Below, piece after piece: positions 1 through 8,094 of a stretch of 19,010 bases of DNA (positions are counted from its first letter, which is position 1; every line of letters begins with the position of its first letter). This DNA is from an uncultured Eubacteriales bacterium (GTDB lineage: Bacteria > Bacillota > Clostridia > Lachnospirales > Lachnospiraceae): the NCBI GenBank assembly GCA_900321525.1, contig ONWL01000022.1, positions 1 to 19,010 on the forward strand, given 5' to 3'. Under the pieces are notes generated by a model. It did no database searches. It was not told the DNA's origin and was given only the letters and a program-made list of their open reading frames with translations. The translations under genes were made by a program, and so were the position numbers.

Positions 1-820
1 CGGAAAAGCAGACTTTCCGCAAATACTCCGGTCTTCCATGGGCAAATGCCCCAAGAGACGCCGGTACGGTCAATGCCGACACACTCCATCCCACTGCCGT
101 CACATGATGGGTGTTCATATAGTCAAACAACACTGCCGGTGTCATAAAATATTCCTTTGGAATGATGACCATAGAACAAGCCCGATACAAAGGCAGATAA
201 ATATCACGGATCGCTGCAATATAATCTAATGGTGACTGATTCCCCAGCACATCCTCTGCTGTAATCTCCATCACCTTGGTATACGCCTCTATGTAACACA
301 TGAGAGACTGATGGGATGTGATGACCCCCTTTGGCCGTCCGGTGGAACCGGAGGTAAAGATCACATATAACGGATCGGTCTCTACTGCAAACCGTCTGAT
401 CGCCTCTAACTGTTCCATATGAATGGGATGCGCCATTGCTTCCTCTGCAATCATCGTCTTCCCTTCATATGCCAACTGAGAAAGCAGTTCTGCATTGACC
501 CTGTCTGTCAAAATCAATGCAGGCTGTAACGTATCCAGAATCAGATTGATCCGTGCCACCGGCAGGCTGCTGTCAATGGGTGCATAAAAACATCCGCTGT
601 ACACCACTCCCAAATACGTCACCGGTGTCAGAACATGACGACCGGAAATCACCGCAACCGGTTTTCTGCAAATGCCTTTTTCTGCGATAGAACTGCCAAT
701 GGCCCTTGCGCATTCCTGCACAAAGGCTGCCGTAATGCTTCTATTCTGGTCAGAAAAGACCACCTTGTCAGGAAAACCAGCCGCAGTGGTTTCCAGCCAC
801 TCCAGCACATTTCGTTTCAT
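1..820 (-). CDS. AMP-dependent synthetase / stand-alone adenylation domain protein (partial, 3' end outside window)
   Basis: This gene reads leftwards from an ATG at 820 and stays open to the window edge, giving about 273 N-terminal residues. The adenylate-forming signature TSGSTGRPKG sits at about residues 156-165, preceded by DPLYVIF, which is the core A3 motif of NRPS-type adenylation domains and DltA-like ligases. Such enzymes activate an amino or carboxylic acid with ATP and pass it to a carrier-protein thiol or CoA. The N-terminus starts directly with the fold (MKRNVLEWLE), so nothing precedes the A domain. A GGGAG ribosome site lies 9 bases before the ATG. The substrate pocket and C-terminal lid are outside the window, so the substrate cannot be read. 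It could equally be an acyl-CoA synthetase or an amino-acid:carrier-protein ligase; the family is certain, the role is not. Confidence 0.9.
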   Translation of the reverse strand, partial: MKRNVLEWLETTAAGFPDKVVFSDQNRSITAAFVQECARAIGSSIAEKGICRKPVAVISGRHVLTPVTYLGVVYSGCFYAPIDSSLPVARINLILDTLQPALILTDRVNAELLSQLAYEGKTMIAEEAMAHPIHMEQLEAIRRFAVETDPLYVIFTSGSTGRPKGVITSHQSLMCYIEAYTKVMEITAEDVLGNQSPLDYIAAIRDIYLPLYRACSMVIIPKEYFMTPAVLFDYMNTHHVTAVGWSVSALTVPASLGAFAHGRPEYLRKVCFS

Positions 821-1017
821 TTCCTTATACTCCCTGTTTCATCATTTTTGTGATAGCGCTGCCGCAGAATCTCTCCTGCTTCCGGCATCACCTGTATCAC
901 AACCTGCACCTTACCTGAAATTCCCCTGATCTCTCCCTGTTTTTGTAAAAAAGAAGTACCAAACTCTTTTTCTTTTCGGACTATTTCAAATTTTCCAGAG
1001 CAGCCAATGATACAACA
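817..1017 (-). other. Open reading frame without a standard start in the leader of the adenylation gene
   Basis: From a TAG at 1018-1020 a minus-strand frame runs 66 codons without a stop and ends in a TGA that overlaps the ATG of the adenylation gene (ATGA). Its predicted tail is charged and protein-like (for example VQVVIQVMPEAGEILRQRYH). There is no ATG or TTG early in the frame, only internal GTG codons near codon 38, and no convincing ribosome site. It may be a decayed upstream gene, a translationally coupled small protein with an odd start, or chance. The promoter just upstream would transcribe it as part of an almost 200-nt leader. Confidence 0.25.
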
Positions 1018-1026
1018 CTACTGTAT
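1010..1026. promoter_or_regulatory. Inverted repeat overlapping the -10, candidate operator
   Basis: The sequence is ATACA, seven bases, TGTAT: a perfect 5-bp inverted repeat that covers the -10 box and probable start point. A second, looser pair (ACAAT/ATTGT) lies inside the spacer just upstream. Position and symmetry suggest a repressor site. No regulator gene is in the window, so its owner is unknown. Confidence 0.35.
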
Positions 1027-1048
1027 TACAATTACTTTCGATTGTCAA
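1020..1048 (-). promoter_or_regulatory. Sigma-A-type promoter for the adenylation gene
   Basis: On the minus strand a perfect -35 TTGACA (1043-1048) is followed after 17 bases by TACAGT (1020-1025) as a -10. It points toward the adenylation gene and predicts transcription starting near 1013, leaving an almost 200-nt untranslated leader. Confidence 0.55.
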
Positions 1049-1234
1049 TAGACAGATGAGAGAGCAGGCACCTTTTTTTCTACAAAATATAGGGAATTAT
1101 GTCTAGCCTCTTTCCAATTTCATCTGCACGTGAAGCCACATCTTTACTTAGCTTTTACTTGATGGAGAAATCTGATTCCATTTTCATCAAAAAGGACAAC
1201 AGTATCCAAATACTCCTGCCCCTAATTCTTTTTC

Positions 1235-1763
1235 TCAATCTTCTTCCTCACATAATCGTATCACATATGGATCATCTCCCTCTATGTAAGCATAGAGATA
1301 AGGTTTCTCATCATCCTTCCAAATCACCGTTTCCACAGGAAGCTGGCTTGCAACCAGTTCCTCTCCCGGAACCACACTATTGTCTATTCTTACCACTGTT
1401 CCAAGTGCTGTCACGTCCATATTCGAGAATTCATCCTTGGTAATCGTCCTTCTGGTATCCTGCACATACAAGTTTCCATCATGAAATACGGAAATGAACT
1501 GTAACTCTCCCTCTGGATAACCAGTTGGCTCTGTTACCGTAGGATGACCCGTGGATTCCAGTACACGTTCTTCTGACTCTACTGCCTCATACATAGCAGG
1601 TTCGGATTCTGTTTCTTTTTCTTCTAATGATGTCATCTCGGTCACCTCTGCAACCGAATCTGCCTGTACACCATCCCTGGACGCTGTCATCCACATACAT
1701 CCGCTTAATTGCACAATCCCTATCCCCAATAGAAACGGCGATACCCTGTAGCCATTTTTTCAT
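1235..1763 (-). CDS. Putative lipoprotein; start and body separated by a one-base frameshift in an A-run
   Basis: The body frame encodes about 164 residues of a secreted-looking acidic protein and ends in EED. Its N-terminus carries a lipobox-like LSGC behind a hydrophobic stretch (PFLLGIGIVQLSGC), but in that frame the only starts are a TTG at 1729 with no ribosome site, or none. A well-placed AGGAGG lies before an ATG at 1761-1763, which is followed by six A residues (1755-1760). Read straight, that ATG enters a meaningless frame. With five A residues it gives MKNGYRVSPFLLGIG, a standard lipoprotein signal peptide joined to the body. So the gene is either frameshifted, slippage-dependent, or misread by one base here. 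After the Cys the chain is rich in Glu/Thr/Ser (about 45 residues), then a compact domain follows with no family I recognise. Likely anchored to the outer face of the membrane. Confidence 0.6.
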
Positions 1764-1786
1764 TACAATCCCCTCCTCCTTTACTT

Positions 1787-1814
1787 ATAATATGGACGAA
1801 CCTTAATTGTGCAA
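1787..1814 (-). promoter_or_regulatory. Promoter of the lipoprotein gene
   Basis: Minus strand: TTGCAC (1809-1814), a 16-base spacer, then TATTAT (1787-1792), about 24 bases before the lipoprotein ATG with the ribosome site in between. A second TATAAT-like string lies slightly upstream near 1820, so the exact -10 is uncertain. Confidence 0.45.
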
Positions 1815-1917
1815 TCATTATAAGAAGTCCATAATTTTGTAACTGTGGATTAACCCCTGGCTAAACTGTATTTATTGACACATTGTTATTTATGTTTTCT
1901 GCTTCCAATAATAAAAG

Positions 1918-2103
1918 TTACCCCTCCAACTCAAAGCATATGACGGTTTCATTTTCAAAAAATCCATAATTGGCATAATCATAATAGAACTTCATATTAC
2001 CATAATCCTCAGCAAACAACAAATACGGTGATGCTTTTTGTACAAATTCAACGATAATATCATTAATCTCCATTGCATACCCGACAGGTTGTTCTAATGC
2101 CAA
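1918..2103 (-). CDS. Doubtful small hypothetical protein or gene remnant (61 aa)
   Basis: This frame uses a TTG start at 2103; it is open a further 11 codons upstream to a TAA but contains no ATG before MEIND. The product is acidic and rich in aromatic residues (FYYDYANYGFF), unlike the low-complexity translations of AT-rich intergenic DNA, so it may be the tail of a decayed gene. A weak AGAGAAG lies 9 bases before the TTG, and a GTGACA/TAAACT pair with a 17-base spacer lies further upstream. I recognise no family. The flanks (1764-1917 and 2104-2221) are AT-rich with no other gene visible. Confidence 0.35.
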   Translation of the reverse strand: MALEQPVGYAMEINDIIVEFVQKASPYLLFAEDYGNMKFYYDYANYGFFENETVICFELEG

Positions 2104-2221
2104 ATAAAGAGACTTCTCTTTTGTTTTTTCTATTTATAGTTTAACATTATTTTTGTATTTTGTCACTACCAGATATGGAATAATTAATGGTTTATTGACT
2201 GTATAAAAGATACCTGGTCTT

Positions 2222-2743
2222 TCAATATTCAATCCCATATCGTGCTCCAATTCCCTTTTGATAAGGATGCTTCACTGCACGGATTTCACTGACATAATCT
2301 GCTGCCCTGATCCACTTTTCATCCGGGTTTCGTCCGGTAAGTACCAATTCCAATGCCGGGGGTTTTTGCAGAATCAAGTGCTCTGCCAGCGCTCTGTCTA
2401 ACAGTCCTTGCCGGTACACACTGACAAACTCGTCTAAGATGAGCATCTGTACCTCTCCAGATGTCTCCAACTGCACTGCTTCTGTCAAAAGCCGATTGTG
2501 TTCCAGTGTGATGGCTTCCTTCTCTTCCGATGTCATACTCCAGGTAAATCCATAGTCCTTTTCACAACGGCTGACCGTAATCTGGGGAATCCCTGCCAGT
2601 ATGGCAAGCTCTGCGGTTTCCCGTCCTTTTAAAAACTGCACTATATGCACCCGCATCCCTGCACCTGCCCCACGTATGGCAAGTCCGATGGCTGCTGTGG
2701 TCTTTCCCTTTCCATCTCCACAATATAAATGTAACAATCCCAT
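2222..2743 (-). CDS. cobO: Cob(I)alamin / cob(I)yrinic acid a,c-diamide adenosyltransferase (CobO/BtuR type)
   Basis: The enzyme transfers the 5'-deoxyadenosyl group of ATP to the cobalt of a reduced corrinoid in the cytoplasm, forming the Co-C bond. The 173-residue product, starting MGLLHLYCGDG, has the family's N-terminal P-loop GDGKGKTTAA at about residues 9-18, then VQFLKG, the Walker-B-like LILDEF near residue 120, and LTGRNPD near the C-terminus, all typical of CobA/CobO/BtuR. Length fits the family (about 170-200). I chose the ATG at 2743, not the upstream in-frame start at 2797, because GGAGG lies 7 bases before it and the family starts just before the P-loop. It is the last gene of the cob cluster, 89 bases after cobQ. 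No clear terminator follows it. Confidence 0.93.
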   Translation of the reverse strand: MGLLHLYCGDGKGKTTAAIGLAIRGAGAGMRVHIVQFLKGRETAELAILAGIPQITVSRCEKDYGFTWSMTSEEKEAITLEHNRLLTEAVQLETSGEVQMLILDEFVSVYRQGLLDRALAEHLILQKPPALELVLTGRNPDEKWIRAADYVSEIRAVKHPYQKGIGARYGIEY

Positions 2744-2832
2744 CAATACCCTCCTTCGTTTTGATCTTCCATCCAGCATTGCCTTTCTGACTGGCAAACG
2801 ATTGGCCCTGAATGGTTACAAAAATGTTTCCA

Positions 2833-4341
2833 TTACCTGTTTGGTGTACAAACCGCCTCTACTCCCACGATCTCATAGATTTTTTTCAGATCCACACTCT
2901 GCCGCACCGCTTGTGCCAGTCGGTCATACTGCTGTTCTTTATAGGTCTGCCGGTCTATGCTTTCCCCATTCCATGTCAGCCCTTTTTGTTCATATAGTGT
3001 AGACACAATGGCTTCTGCCACTTCTTTGGCATCAAAGATGCCATGGATATAACTGCCGTATACATTTCCCACACAGGCACCATCCGGCTGTCCATGTTCC
3101 AGCATACCAAGGGAACTTCCCTTTCCGCCCAGAAATTCTGTGCGTCCCATATGGATTTCATATCCGGAAAAAGACAGACCATTTAACTGACGGAATACCC
3201 CTCCGGCACCGGTGATGGTACCGGTGATGCGGGTACGGGTTTTCTCCGTTTGAAAAATGGTCTGCTGGGGCAGCAATTCCAGTCCTCTGATCCTTCCACC
3301 GCCTTCTGTCTGTTCCGGGTCAGAAATCCACTGTCCTAACATCTGGTATCCACCGCAGATACCAAACAAGGGGAGTCCGGCAGCCACACACTGTTTCAGG
3401 GCGGCTTCCAGTCCATTCTGCCGAAGCCACTGTAAATCTGCAATGGTACTTTTGCTTCCCGGCAAAATGAGAAAGTCCGGTACGCCCAGTTCTTCTGCTC
3501 TTCCTACATACCGGATGCCTACCTCCGGATACTGGGAAAACACATCAAAATCCGTAAAGTTGGAAATATGAGGCAGCCGGATCACAGCAATGTCAATGAC
3601 GCCTCTCTCCTGTCTGTATAACTTACCGGAAAGACTGTCCTCATCCTCTAAATCCACATCTGTGTAGGGAACCACCCCCACCACTGGCACACCGCTTTTT
3701 TCTTCCAGAATCCTGACGCCATCCTGAAACAATGCCCGGTCTCCACGAAACTGGTTTACCACCAGTCCTTTGATCAGTGCCCGTTCCTCTTCTTCCAGTA
3801 AGGCACAGGTTCCAATGAGCTGGGCAAAAATCCCCCCTCTGTCAATATCTCCCACTAACAGCACCGGGGCATGAAGCAGTTTTGCCAGTCCCATATTCAC
3901 GATGTCATCCTTCTTTAAATTCAATTCTGCCGGACTGCCTGCCCCTTCGATTACAATGATATCATATGCTTCATCCAGTGTCCGGTAGGCTTCCATGATT
4001 TCCGGCAGCAGCTGTTTTTTATATCGGAAATAGTCCACTGCACGCATATTGCCCCGAACTTCTCCATTGACGATAACCTGAGACCCCACATCTGTGGTAG
4101 GTTTCAACAAAACCGGATTCATAGCTGCTGTAGGCTCAATCCCTGCCGCCTCTGCCTGCATGACCTGGGCACGCCCCATCTCCAGCCCATCCCTGGTAAT
4201 ATAAGAATTTAGTGCCATATTCTGAGATTTGAAGGGTGCCACCCGATAGCCATCCTGATGAAAAATCCGGCAAAGAGCCGCCACAAAAAAGCTCTTTCCC
4301 ACGTTGGACATAGTGCCCTGTATCATAATCACTTTTGCCAT
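2833..4341 (-). CDS. cobQ: Cobyric acid synthase (adenosylcobyric acid synthase, glutamine-hydrolysing)
   Basis: CobQ/CbiP amidates the b, d, e and g side chains of adenosylcobyrinic a,c-diamide using glutamine and ATP, giving adenosylcobyric acid. The 502-residue protein has both expected modules. The N-terminal dethiobiotin-synthetase-like ATP-binding domain carries GTMSNVGKS at residues 9-17, the conserved KSQNMALNS at 38-46, EGAGSPAE at 132-139 and GDIDRGG at 164-170. The C-terminal class I glutamine amidotransferase domain carries [12 protein letters not shown] with nucleophile Cys329, and YIHGIF with His434. Length matches the family (about 490-510). AAGGAA precedes the ATG. It lies 22 bases downstream of cobD and is transcribed with it. 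CobB-type a,c-diamide synthase is not in the window. Confidence 0.97.
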   Translation of the reverse strand: MAKVIMIQGTMSNVGKSFFVAALCRIFHQDGYRVAPFKSQNMALNSYITRDGLEMGRAQVMQAEAAGIEPTAAMNPVLLKPTTDVGSQVIVNGEVRGNMRAVDYFRYKKQLLPEIMEAYRTLDEAYDIIVIEGAGSPAELNLKKDDIVNMGLAKLLHAPVLLVGDIDRGGIFAQLIGTCALLEEEERALIKGLVVNQFRGDRALFQDGVRILEEKSGVPVVGVVPYTDVDLEDEDSLSGKLYRQERGVIDIAVIRLPHISNFTDFDVFSQYPEVGIRYVGRAEELGVPDFLILPGSKSTIADLQWLRQNGLEAALKQCVAAGLPLFGICGGYQMLGQWISDPEQTEGGGRIRGLELLPQQTIFQTEKTRTRITGTITGAGGVFRQLNGLSFSGYEIHMGRTEFLGGKGSSLGMLEHGQPDGACVGNVYGSYIHGIFDAKEVAEAIVSTLYEQKGLTWNGESIDRQTYKEQQYDRLAQAVRQSVDLKKIYEIVGVEAVCTPNR

Positions 4342-4363
4342 GTATCTGGTTCCTTTCTTATTG

Positions 4364-5407
4364 TCATATGGATTCCCGTAATGCCCGAATGAGCATCTGG
4401 TTTTCGACTCTGGTGCGCACTGCCACCCGGTAATATCCTTCCTCTAAGCCTCTGTAATTGGCACAATCCCGAATGGCAATTCCCTTTTCAAGCAGCCTGT
4501 CTTTCAGAGGTGTGGCACTGTAAAAGAACAAAAAATTGGCACCGGATGGATGCACCGTAAATCCTAATTTCTGCAATTCCCGTCCCAAAAAATCTCGCTC
4601 TTCTGCCACCAGCCTGCGCACCCTGTCCACGTATGCAGTCTCCTGCAATGCCGCCACACCGGCGATCTGTGCCGGTACCGATACATTCCAGCAGGAACCA
4701 TACTGCCGCAACCGTGCATTCAATGCCATGTCACTGCACAAGGTATAGCCTAAACGCAGTCCTGCCATGGCATACAGCTTGGTAAAGGCTTTTAAAATCA
4801 CCACGCATGCCGTCTCCGGCTTTACATGATACGATTCATATTCCGGTAGAAATTCCAGAAAACACTCATCTAATACCAGCACGATCTGCCGTTTCTCACA
4901 AGTGGATATGATCTGTGCAAGCAAAGCTGGCTGTATCACATCACCGGTAGGATTGTTTGGCTGGCATAAGAAAATCATTTGCAGACCATGTTCCTGCTCG
5001 ATTCTGGTCAGAAAATCCTCTTTCAGTGCAAATCCTGTTTCTTTTCTTCTGATATAATGGCAGACTTCTGCATCTACTTCTTCCAACGCCTTTTCATACT
5101 CGGAAAAGCAGGGCACTGCCAACAATGCTCTTCCGGGACTCACCACATGTACCAACCGGTAAATCAGATCAGCGGCTCCATTGCCGCAAACCACCCAGTC
5201 TGCCGGTACCTGCTCCTTTTTTGCAATGGCATGTACCAGTTCTCTGCACTGCGGGTCTGGATAGGCGCTCCAGCCATCCAGCGACTCCATCAATGCCTGT
5301 CTCACCCCATCCGGCAGTCCCAGAGGGCTCACATTGGCTGAAAAATCCGCCTGCACCGGCTGGCTGTAAATATCGCCTCCATGTAAATAAGGGGATGTAT
5401 GGTTCAT
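4364..5407 (-). CDS. cobD: L-threonine-O-3-phosphate decarboxylase (CobD), PLP fold type I
   Basis: CobD decarboxylates L-threonine phosphate to (R)-1-amino-2-propanol phosphate, the linker that CbiB joins to the corrin ring. The 347-residue protein has the aminotransferase class I/II fold: [10 protein letters not shown] at residues 21-30, GNGAADLI at 75-82, CQPNNPTG at 148-155, LDECFLEF at 179-186 and the PLP-lysine motif [16 protein letters not shown] with Lys210. The C-terminal [19 protein letters not shown] block is more typical of CobD than of its relative HisC, and its place between cbiB and cobQ supports CobD. The start is taken at ATG 5407 with GGGAGG upstream; an adjoining in-frame GTG at 5410 is the alternative. 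Confidence 0.92.
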   Translation of the reverse strand: MNHTSPYLHGGDIYSQPVQADFSANVSPLGLPDGVRQALMESLDGWSAYPDPQCRELVHAIAKKEQVPADWVVCGNGAADLIYRLVHVVSPGRALLAVPCFSEYEKALEEVDAEVCHYIRRKETGFALKEDFLTRIEQEHGLQMIFLCQPNNPTGDVIQPALLAQIISTCEKRQIVLVLDECFLEFLPEYESYHVKPETACVVILKAFTKLYAMAGLRLGYTLCSDMALNARLRQYGSCWNVSVPAQIAGVAALQETAYVDRVRRLVAEERDFLGRELQKLGFTVHPSGANFLFFYSATPLKDRLLEKGIAIRDCANYRGLEEGYYRVAVRTRVENQMLIRALRESI

Positions 5408-5477
5408 CACACGTTTCCTCCCGTCTCATCTGATTCGTTCTTAATCAAACTCCATCCATGAATATTCGCTGCCTTCC

Positions 5478-6521
5478 CTACATCAACCATATCACTGCCA
5501 GCCGCACCAGCACGGACACGATCAGCATTTCCCCTGCACTGGCATACATCAGCTGATTGGCCCGGGGAATATCTTCCGCCTCTACCGGACGGATGCCGTC
5601 TCCAATGATTTCCTTGTGCAACAATTTTCCACCATAAACGCCGTCGCCTGCCAGACAGACATTGAGTGCGCCTGCACAGGCAGCTTCTGTCTGAGCAGAA
5701 TTGGGGCTTTTGTGTTTTCGCCTGTCTCTGCGCCAGATACGCCATGCCCCGGCTCCATCCATCCCCGTCACATAAGCTGCCACCACCATCAGCAGAGCAG
5801 TCAGTCTGGAAGGCAGATAATTCAACACATCATCCAGCCTGGCAGCTGCCCTTCCAAAATACACATACCGCACATTTCGATAGCCAATCATAGAGTCCAT
5901 GGTATTCACTGCTTTGTAAAAAAAACCGCCCACTGCACCCCCAAATGCCATGTAAAAGAGAGGGGCAGTGACCCCATCACAGGTACTTTCTGCCACCGTT
6001 TCCACAGCTGCCTTTGCCACCCCTTCTGCATCCAGCACATCCGTATCCCGACCTACGATCATGGATACGGCAGTCCTGGCCTGTTCCAGATTTCCTTCCT
6101 GTAATGCACGATACACTTTCGTACTTTCCTTTTGCAGACATCTTGCTGCCAGCAGATAACAACAACAGATGCTTTCTGCTGCCACCCCTGCCCAAAGATT
6201 GATTTGATACATTATATATAACAACACTGCCGGCAGAATGGTGGATACCCCAGCCACAAGTACCACCATCCATACGCCATACCGCAATTCCTTTTTTCTG
6301 TCTCTGTCTGCCAGTTCCCTGTCTCCCTCTTTTACTTCTCCCTTTGCCCCTTTCACATCCCGTAAGGATGCCCCTGGGCAACGACCAAGAAGTTTCTGAT
6401 CCAGCCAGCCAATGAAACGCCCCATGAGCCGCACCGGATGGGGCAGTTCATAAGGATCCCCGATGATGGCATCTGACAACATACCTGCCAAAAGGGGCAG
6501 GACTTTGATGAAATGATTCAT
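5478..6521 (-). CDS. cbiB: Adenosylcobinamide-phosphate synthase (CbiB), membrane protein
   Basis: CbiB condenses adenosylcobyric acid with aminopropanol phosphate to give adenosylcobinamide phosphate, at the membrane. The 347 residues start with LLAGMLSDAIIGDPYELPHP, matching the family's D.L.GDP..PHPVR motif, followed by RLMGRFIGWLD. The central GRDT..LD..G..KAAVETVAEST.DGV.APLFY block (about residues 157-190) is the CbiB signature, as is NTMDSMIGYRN. Several hydrophobic segments (about 85-115, 190-200, 235-250 and the C-terminus) fit a multi-pass protein. A charged insert near residues 45-80 (KGAKGEVKEGDRELADRDRK) is longer than I would expect. The ribosome site GAGAGGAAT is very close to the ATG. 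The 70-base gap to cobD holds nothing obvious. Confidence 0.94.
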   Translation of the reverse strand: MNHFIKVLPLLAGMLSDAIIGDPYELPHPVRLMGRFIGWLDQKLLGRCPGASLRDVKGAKGEVKEGDRELADRDRKKELRYGVWMVVLVAGVSTILPAVLLYIMYQINLWAGVAAESICCCYLLAARCLQKESTKVYRALQEGNLEQARTAVSMIVGRDTDVLDAEGVAKAAVETVAESTCDGVTAPLFYMAFGGAVGGFFYKAVNTMDSMIGYRNVRYVYFGRAAARLDDVLNYLPSRLTALLMVVAAYVTGMDGAGAWRIWRRDRRKHKSPNSAQTEAACAGALNVCLAGDGVYGGKLLHKEIIGDGIRPVEAEDIPRANQLMYASAGEMLIVSVLVRLAVIWLM

Positions 6522-6553
6522 ATTCCTCTCTTTTCTTCATCATACATAGGCAT

Positions 6554-6619
6554 TTGCGAAACCATGATACCAAACGCCTTTCATCAAAATTTTTATTTGA
6601 AAAACACGCTCTCGCTTCG
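6554..6619 (+). repeat. Intergenic repeat copy, TTGCGAAAC family (cbiB-cobC junction)
   Basis: A block starting TTGCGAAACCATGATACC and ending CACGCTCTCGCTTCG closely matches the copy at 10462-10525 (about 80% by eye over 64 bases), and shares its first 9 bases and the 15-mer end with the foldback element at 7328-7641. Repeat-like sequence probably continues to about 6778, because the coding sequence of the neighbouring phosphatase loses family resemblance at that point. Confidence 0.7.
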
Positions 6620-6679
6620 AATCAAATTCTTCAAAGATACTCAAAATTTCACAATCTATATTTGTATTATCGTAATTAT

Positions 6680-7294
6680 TCAGGAGTCACTGTACCGCGA
6701 AGGTTTTACGAAGCAAAATCCTGAGTTTTGCAGGCAAAAACACAAACGACAGAGTCGATTTGGAATGGATTTTTGCCCCTGATAGGCATAATAGTCCTGT
6801 GCCGGTCTACCATACTGCTCCATCACAGACATGATGGTTCCCCCATGTACCACAAAGGCAACGGTTTGGGGACACAAGCCCTCTGCCTGTATCTTTTTCA
6901 GAGCAGACCAAACCCCTTCCCGTGTCCGTTTCTTAAATCCTTCCACTGTCTCTCCCTCCGGAAAAGGCAGTGTGCCATTGCTGTCGATCCACTGCTGGTA
7001 TGCCGAATCTCCCGTTAATTCCTGATAATTCTTCCCCTCAAACCTGCCAAAATCACACTCCCGCAGGTTTTCTTCTATGATACAGGGCACATCCGGATAA
7101 ATCAGCTTCGCCGTCTGGATGCACCGTTTCATAGGACTGCATACTACCAGATCCACCTTTGGATATTGACCCATCCTGATCTTCTCCTGTATCTGGTCAA
7201 TACCTGCCGGGCAAAGCATTTCCTCTGTCCTGCCCATATACCGTTTTTCCTGATTGCCCTTCGTCTGCCCATGTCGAATCCAGATGAGTTTCAT
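6680..7294 (-). CDS. cobC: Histidine-phosphatase family protein, alpha-ribazole-phosphatase-like (CobC), with aberrant C-terminus
   Basis: Members of this family remove the phosphate from alpha-ribazole phosphate (or adenosylcobalamin phosphate) in nucleotide-loop assembly. The 204-residue protein has the catalytic RHGQT at residues 8-12, the second arginine in CSPMKRC (52-58), ENLRECDFG.FEG (75-87) and the second histidine in VVHGGT (148-153), so the active site is complete. Its place between cbiB and cobU/cobS genes supports a CobC role, but the broad phosphoglycerate-mutase-like family includes other substrates. From about residue 173 (base 6778) the sequence becomes Cys-rich and low in complexity (LCRLCFCLQNSGFCF) where relatives would continue the fold; that tail lies in repeat DNA. 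I infer that the original 3' end was replaced. GGTGGTGA precedes the ATG. Confidence 0.82.
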   Translation of the reverse strand: MKLIWIRHGQTKGNQEKRYMGRTEEMLCPAGIDQIQEKIRMGQYPKVDLVVCSPMKRCIQTAKLIYPDVPCIIEENLRECDFGRFEGKNYQELTGDSAYQQWIDSNGTLPFPEGETVEGFKKRTREGVWSALKKIQAEGLCPQTVAFVVHGGTIMSVMEQYGRPAQDYYAYQGQKSIPNRLCRLCFCLQNSGFCFVKPSRYSDS

Positions 7295-7327
7295 ACCGTT
7301 TCACCACCATACTTTTATCATTTTATC

Positions 7328-7641
7328 AATCATTGCGAAACGCCTTTATCGAGTATCTCAAAATTTATATTTGTGTATGCAAAACGCAGAAAGGTTTTGG
7401 TGTGCTGTCTACGTACGCAATATGACTTTTTCAGGCACGCTCTCGCTTCGGTGAAAACGTAGCGGATACTAAGTAATTCTGAGACGTAAAGTCTCCGAAT
7501 TACAAGTACCGACGTTTTCAAGAGCCTGTAAAAGTCATATTTGCCTCCTTGCCAGCACTGATGAAATTTTCTGAGCGTTTTGCAATTCAATAAATATAAA
7601 TTTTCAGATACAGCATCCGGCATCACCGTTTCGCAATGATT
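7328..7641. repeat. Foldback / MITE-like element with 15-bp terminal inverted repeats
   Basis: The element starts AATCATTGCGAAACG and ends with the exact reverse complement at 7627-7641. The two ~150-base arms can be aligned end to end as an imperfect palindrome: both contain GAAAACGT-, CAAAATTTATATTT-, GCAAAACGC- and ATATGACTTTT-type blocks in the same order. The centre is a tight hairpin, GTAATTCTGAGAC (7473-7485), loop GTAAA, GTCTCCGAATTAC (7491-7503), with one mismatch. There is no transposase frame inside. It lies between the cobU-like gene, whose TAA overlaps its last base, and the cobC-like gene, so cob mRNA would carry it as a very long hairpin. I see no clear target-site duplication. 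Confidence 0.8.
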
Positions 7642-8060
7642 TATGATGATTTGATCACCACTCCTATGCCGCACACCACTCTGGTCACAGTCTTTGCCTG
7701 TGCCGCCAGCATACAGCCTACCCTTCCTGCCAATTCCCGGTATCTGCGTTCTTTTGTTTCAATGGGTACGATGCCGCTTCCCACCTCATCCATCAAAATG
7801 ACCAGTTCCGGTCGTCTCTTTGCCAACTGCCTGCACCAGTCCTGCCAGTCTGTCTCACTATCCCAATGCTCCCGCAACAGACAGTGCAGATGATTCAGAC
7901 AGCGAATCCGCAGCCCTTCTTCTCCTGCCAGAAATGCCGTCACCCCTTCCGGTGTCAGTTTGCACTCTGCTACATCCAACACTTCCTCCGGCTTCAAGTC
8001 AAATTGCTCTATGGCAATGTGTTCCTTTCCCTGCCCCATGCCTCCTACAATCAAATACAT
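7641..8060 (-). CDS. Short CobU-like P-loop protein (second, divergent copy)
   Basis: The 139-residue product resembles adenosylcobinamide kinase/guanylyltransferase (CobU) mainly in its C-terminal half: DEVGSGIVPI at residues 91-100, RRYRELAGRVG at 105-115, and an ending GIGVVIK like that of classical CobU. The N-terminus has a P-loop-like GGMGQGKEHIA (6-16), but Glu follows the Lys where Ser or Thr is usual. It lacks the RHR...TIE segment and the LLECV motif, and is about 40 residues shorter than classical CobU. A complete-length CobU is encoded two genes upstream, with the opposite pattern of conservation. The role could be a partner or regulatory subunit of CobU, or a separate corrinoid nucleotide step. 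GAAGGGAAA precedes the ATG at 8060. Confidence 0.75.
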   Translation of the reverse strand: MYLIVGGMGQGKEHIAIEQFDLKPEEVLDVAECKLTPEGVTAFLAGEEGLRIRCLNHLHCLLREHWDSETDWQDWCRQLAKRRPELVILMDEVGSGIVPIETKERRYRELAGRVGCMLAAQAKTVTRVVCGIGVVIKSS

Positions 8061-8094
8061 TCCGTTTCCCTTCTTTCATTCCCCATTGCCATGT

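Noticed and set aside
635..929. Plus-strand frames of 72 and 85 codons
   Set aside because: They lie opposite the adenylation gene and its leader, and show no ribosome site or family resemblance.
1099..1443. Plus-strand frame of 114 codons
   Set aside because: Mostly opposite the lipoprotein gene; Leu/Pro/His-rich composition typical of an antisense shadow.
2120..2221. Terminator after cobO
   Set aside because: CCAGGTAT and ATATCTGG can pair but the loop is over 30 bases and no U-run follows, so I do not call it.
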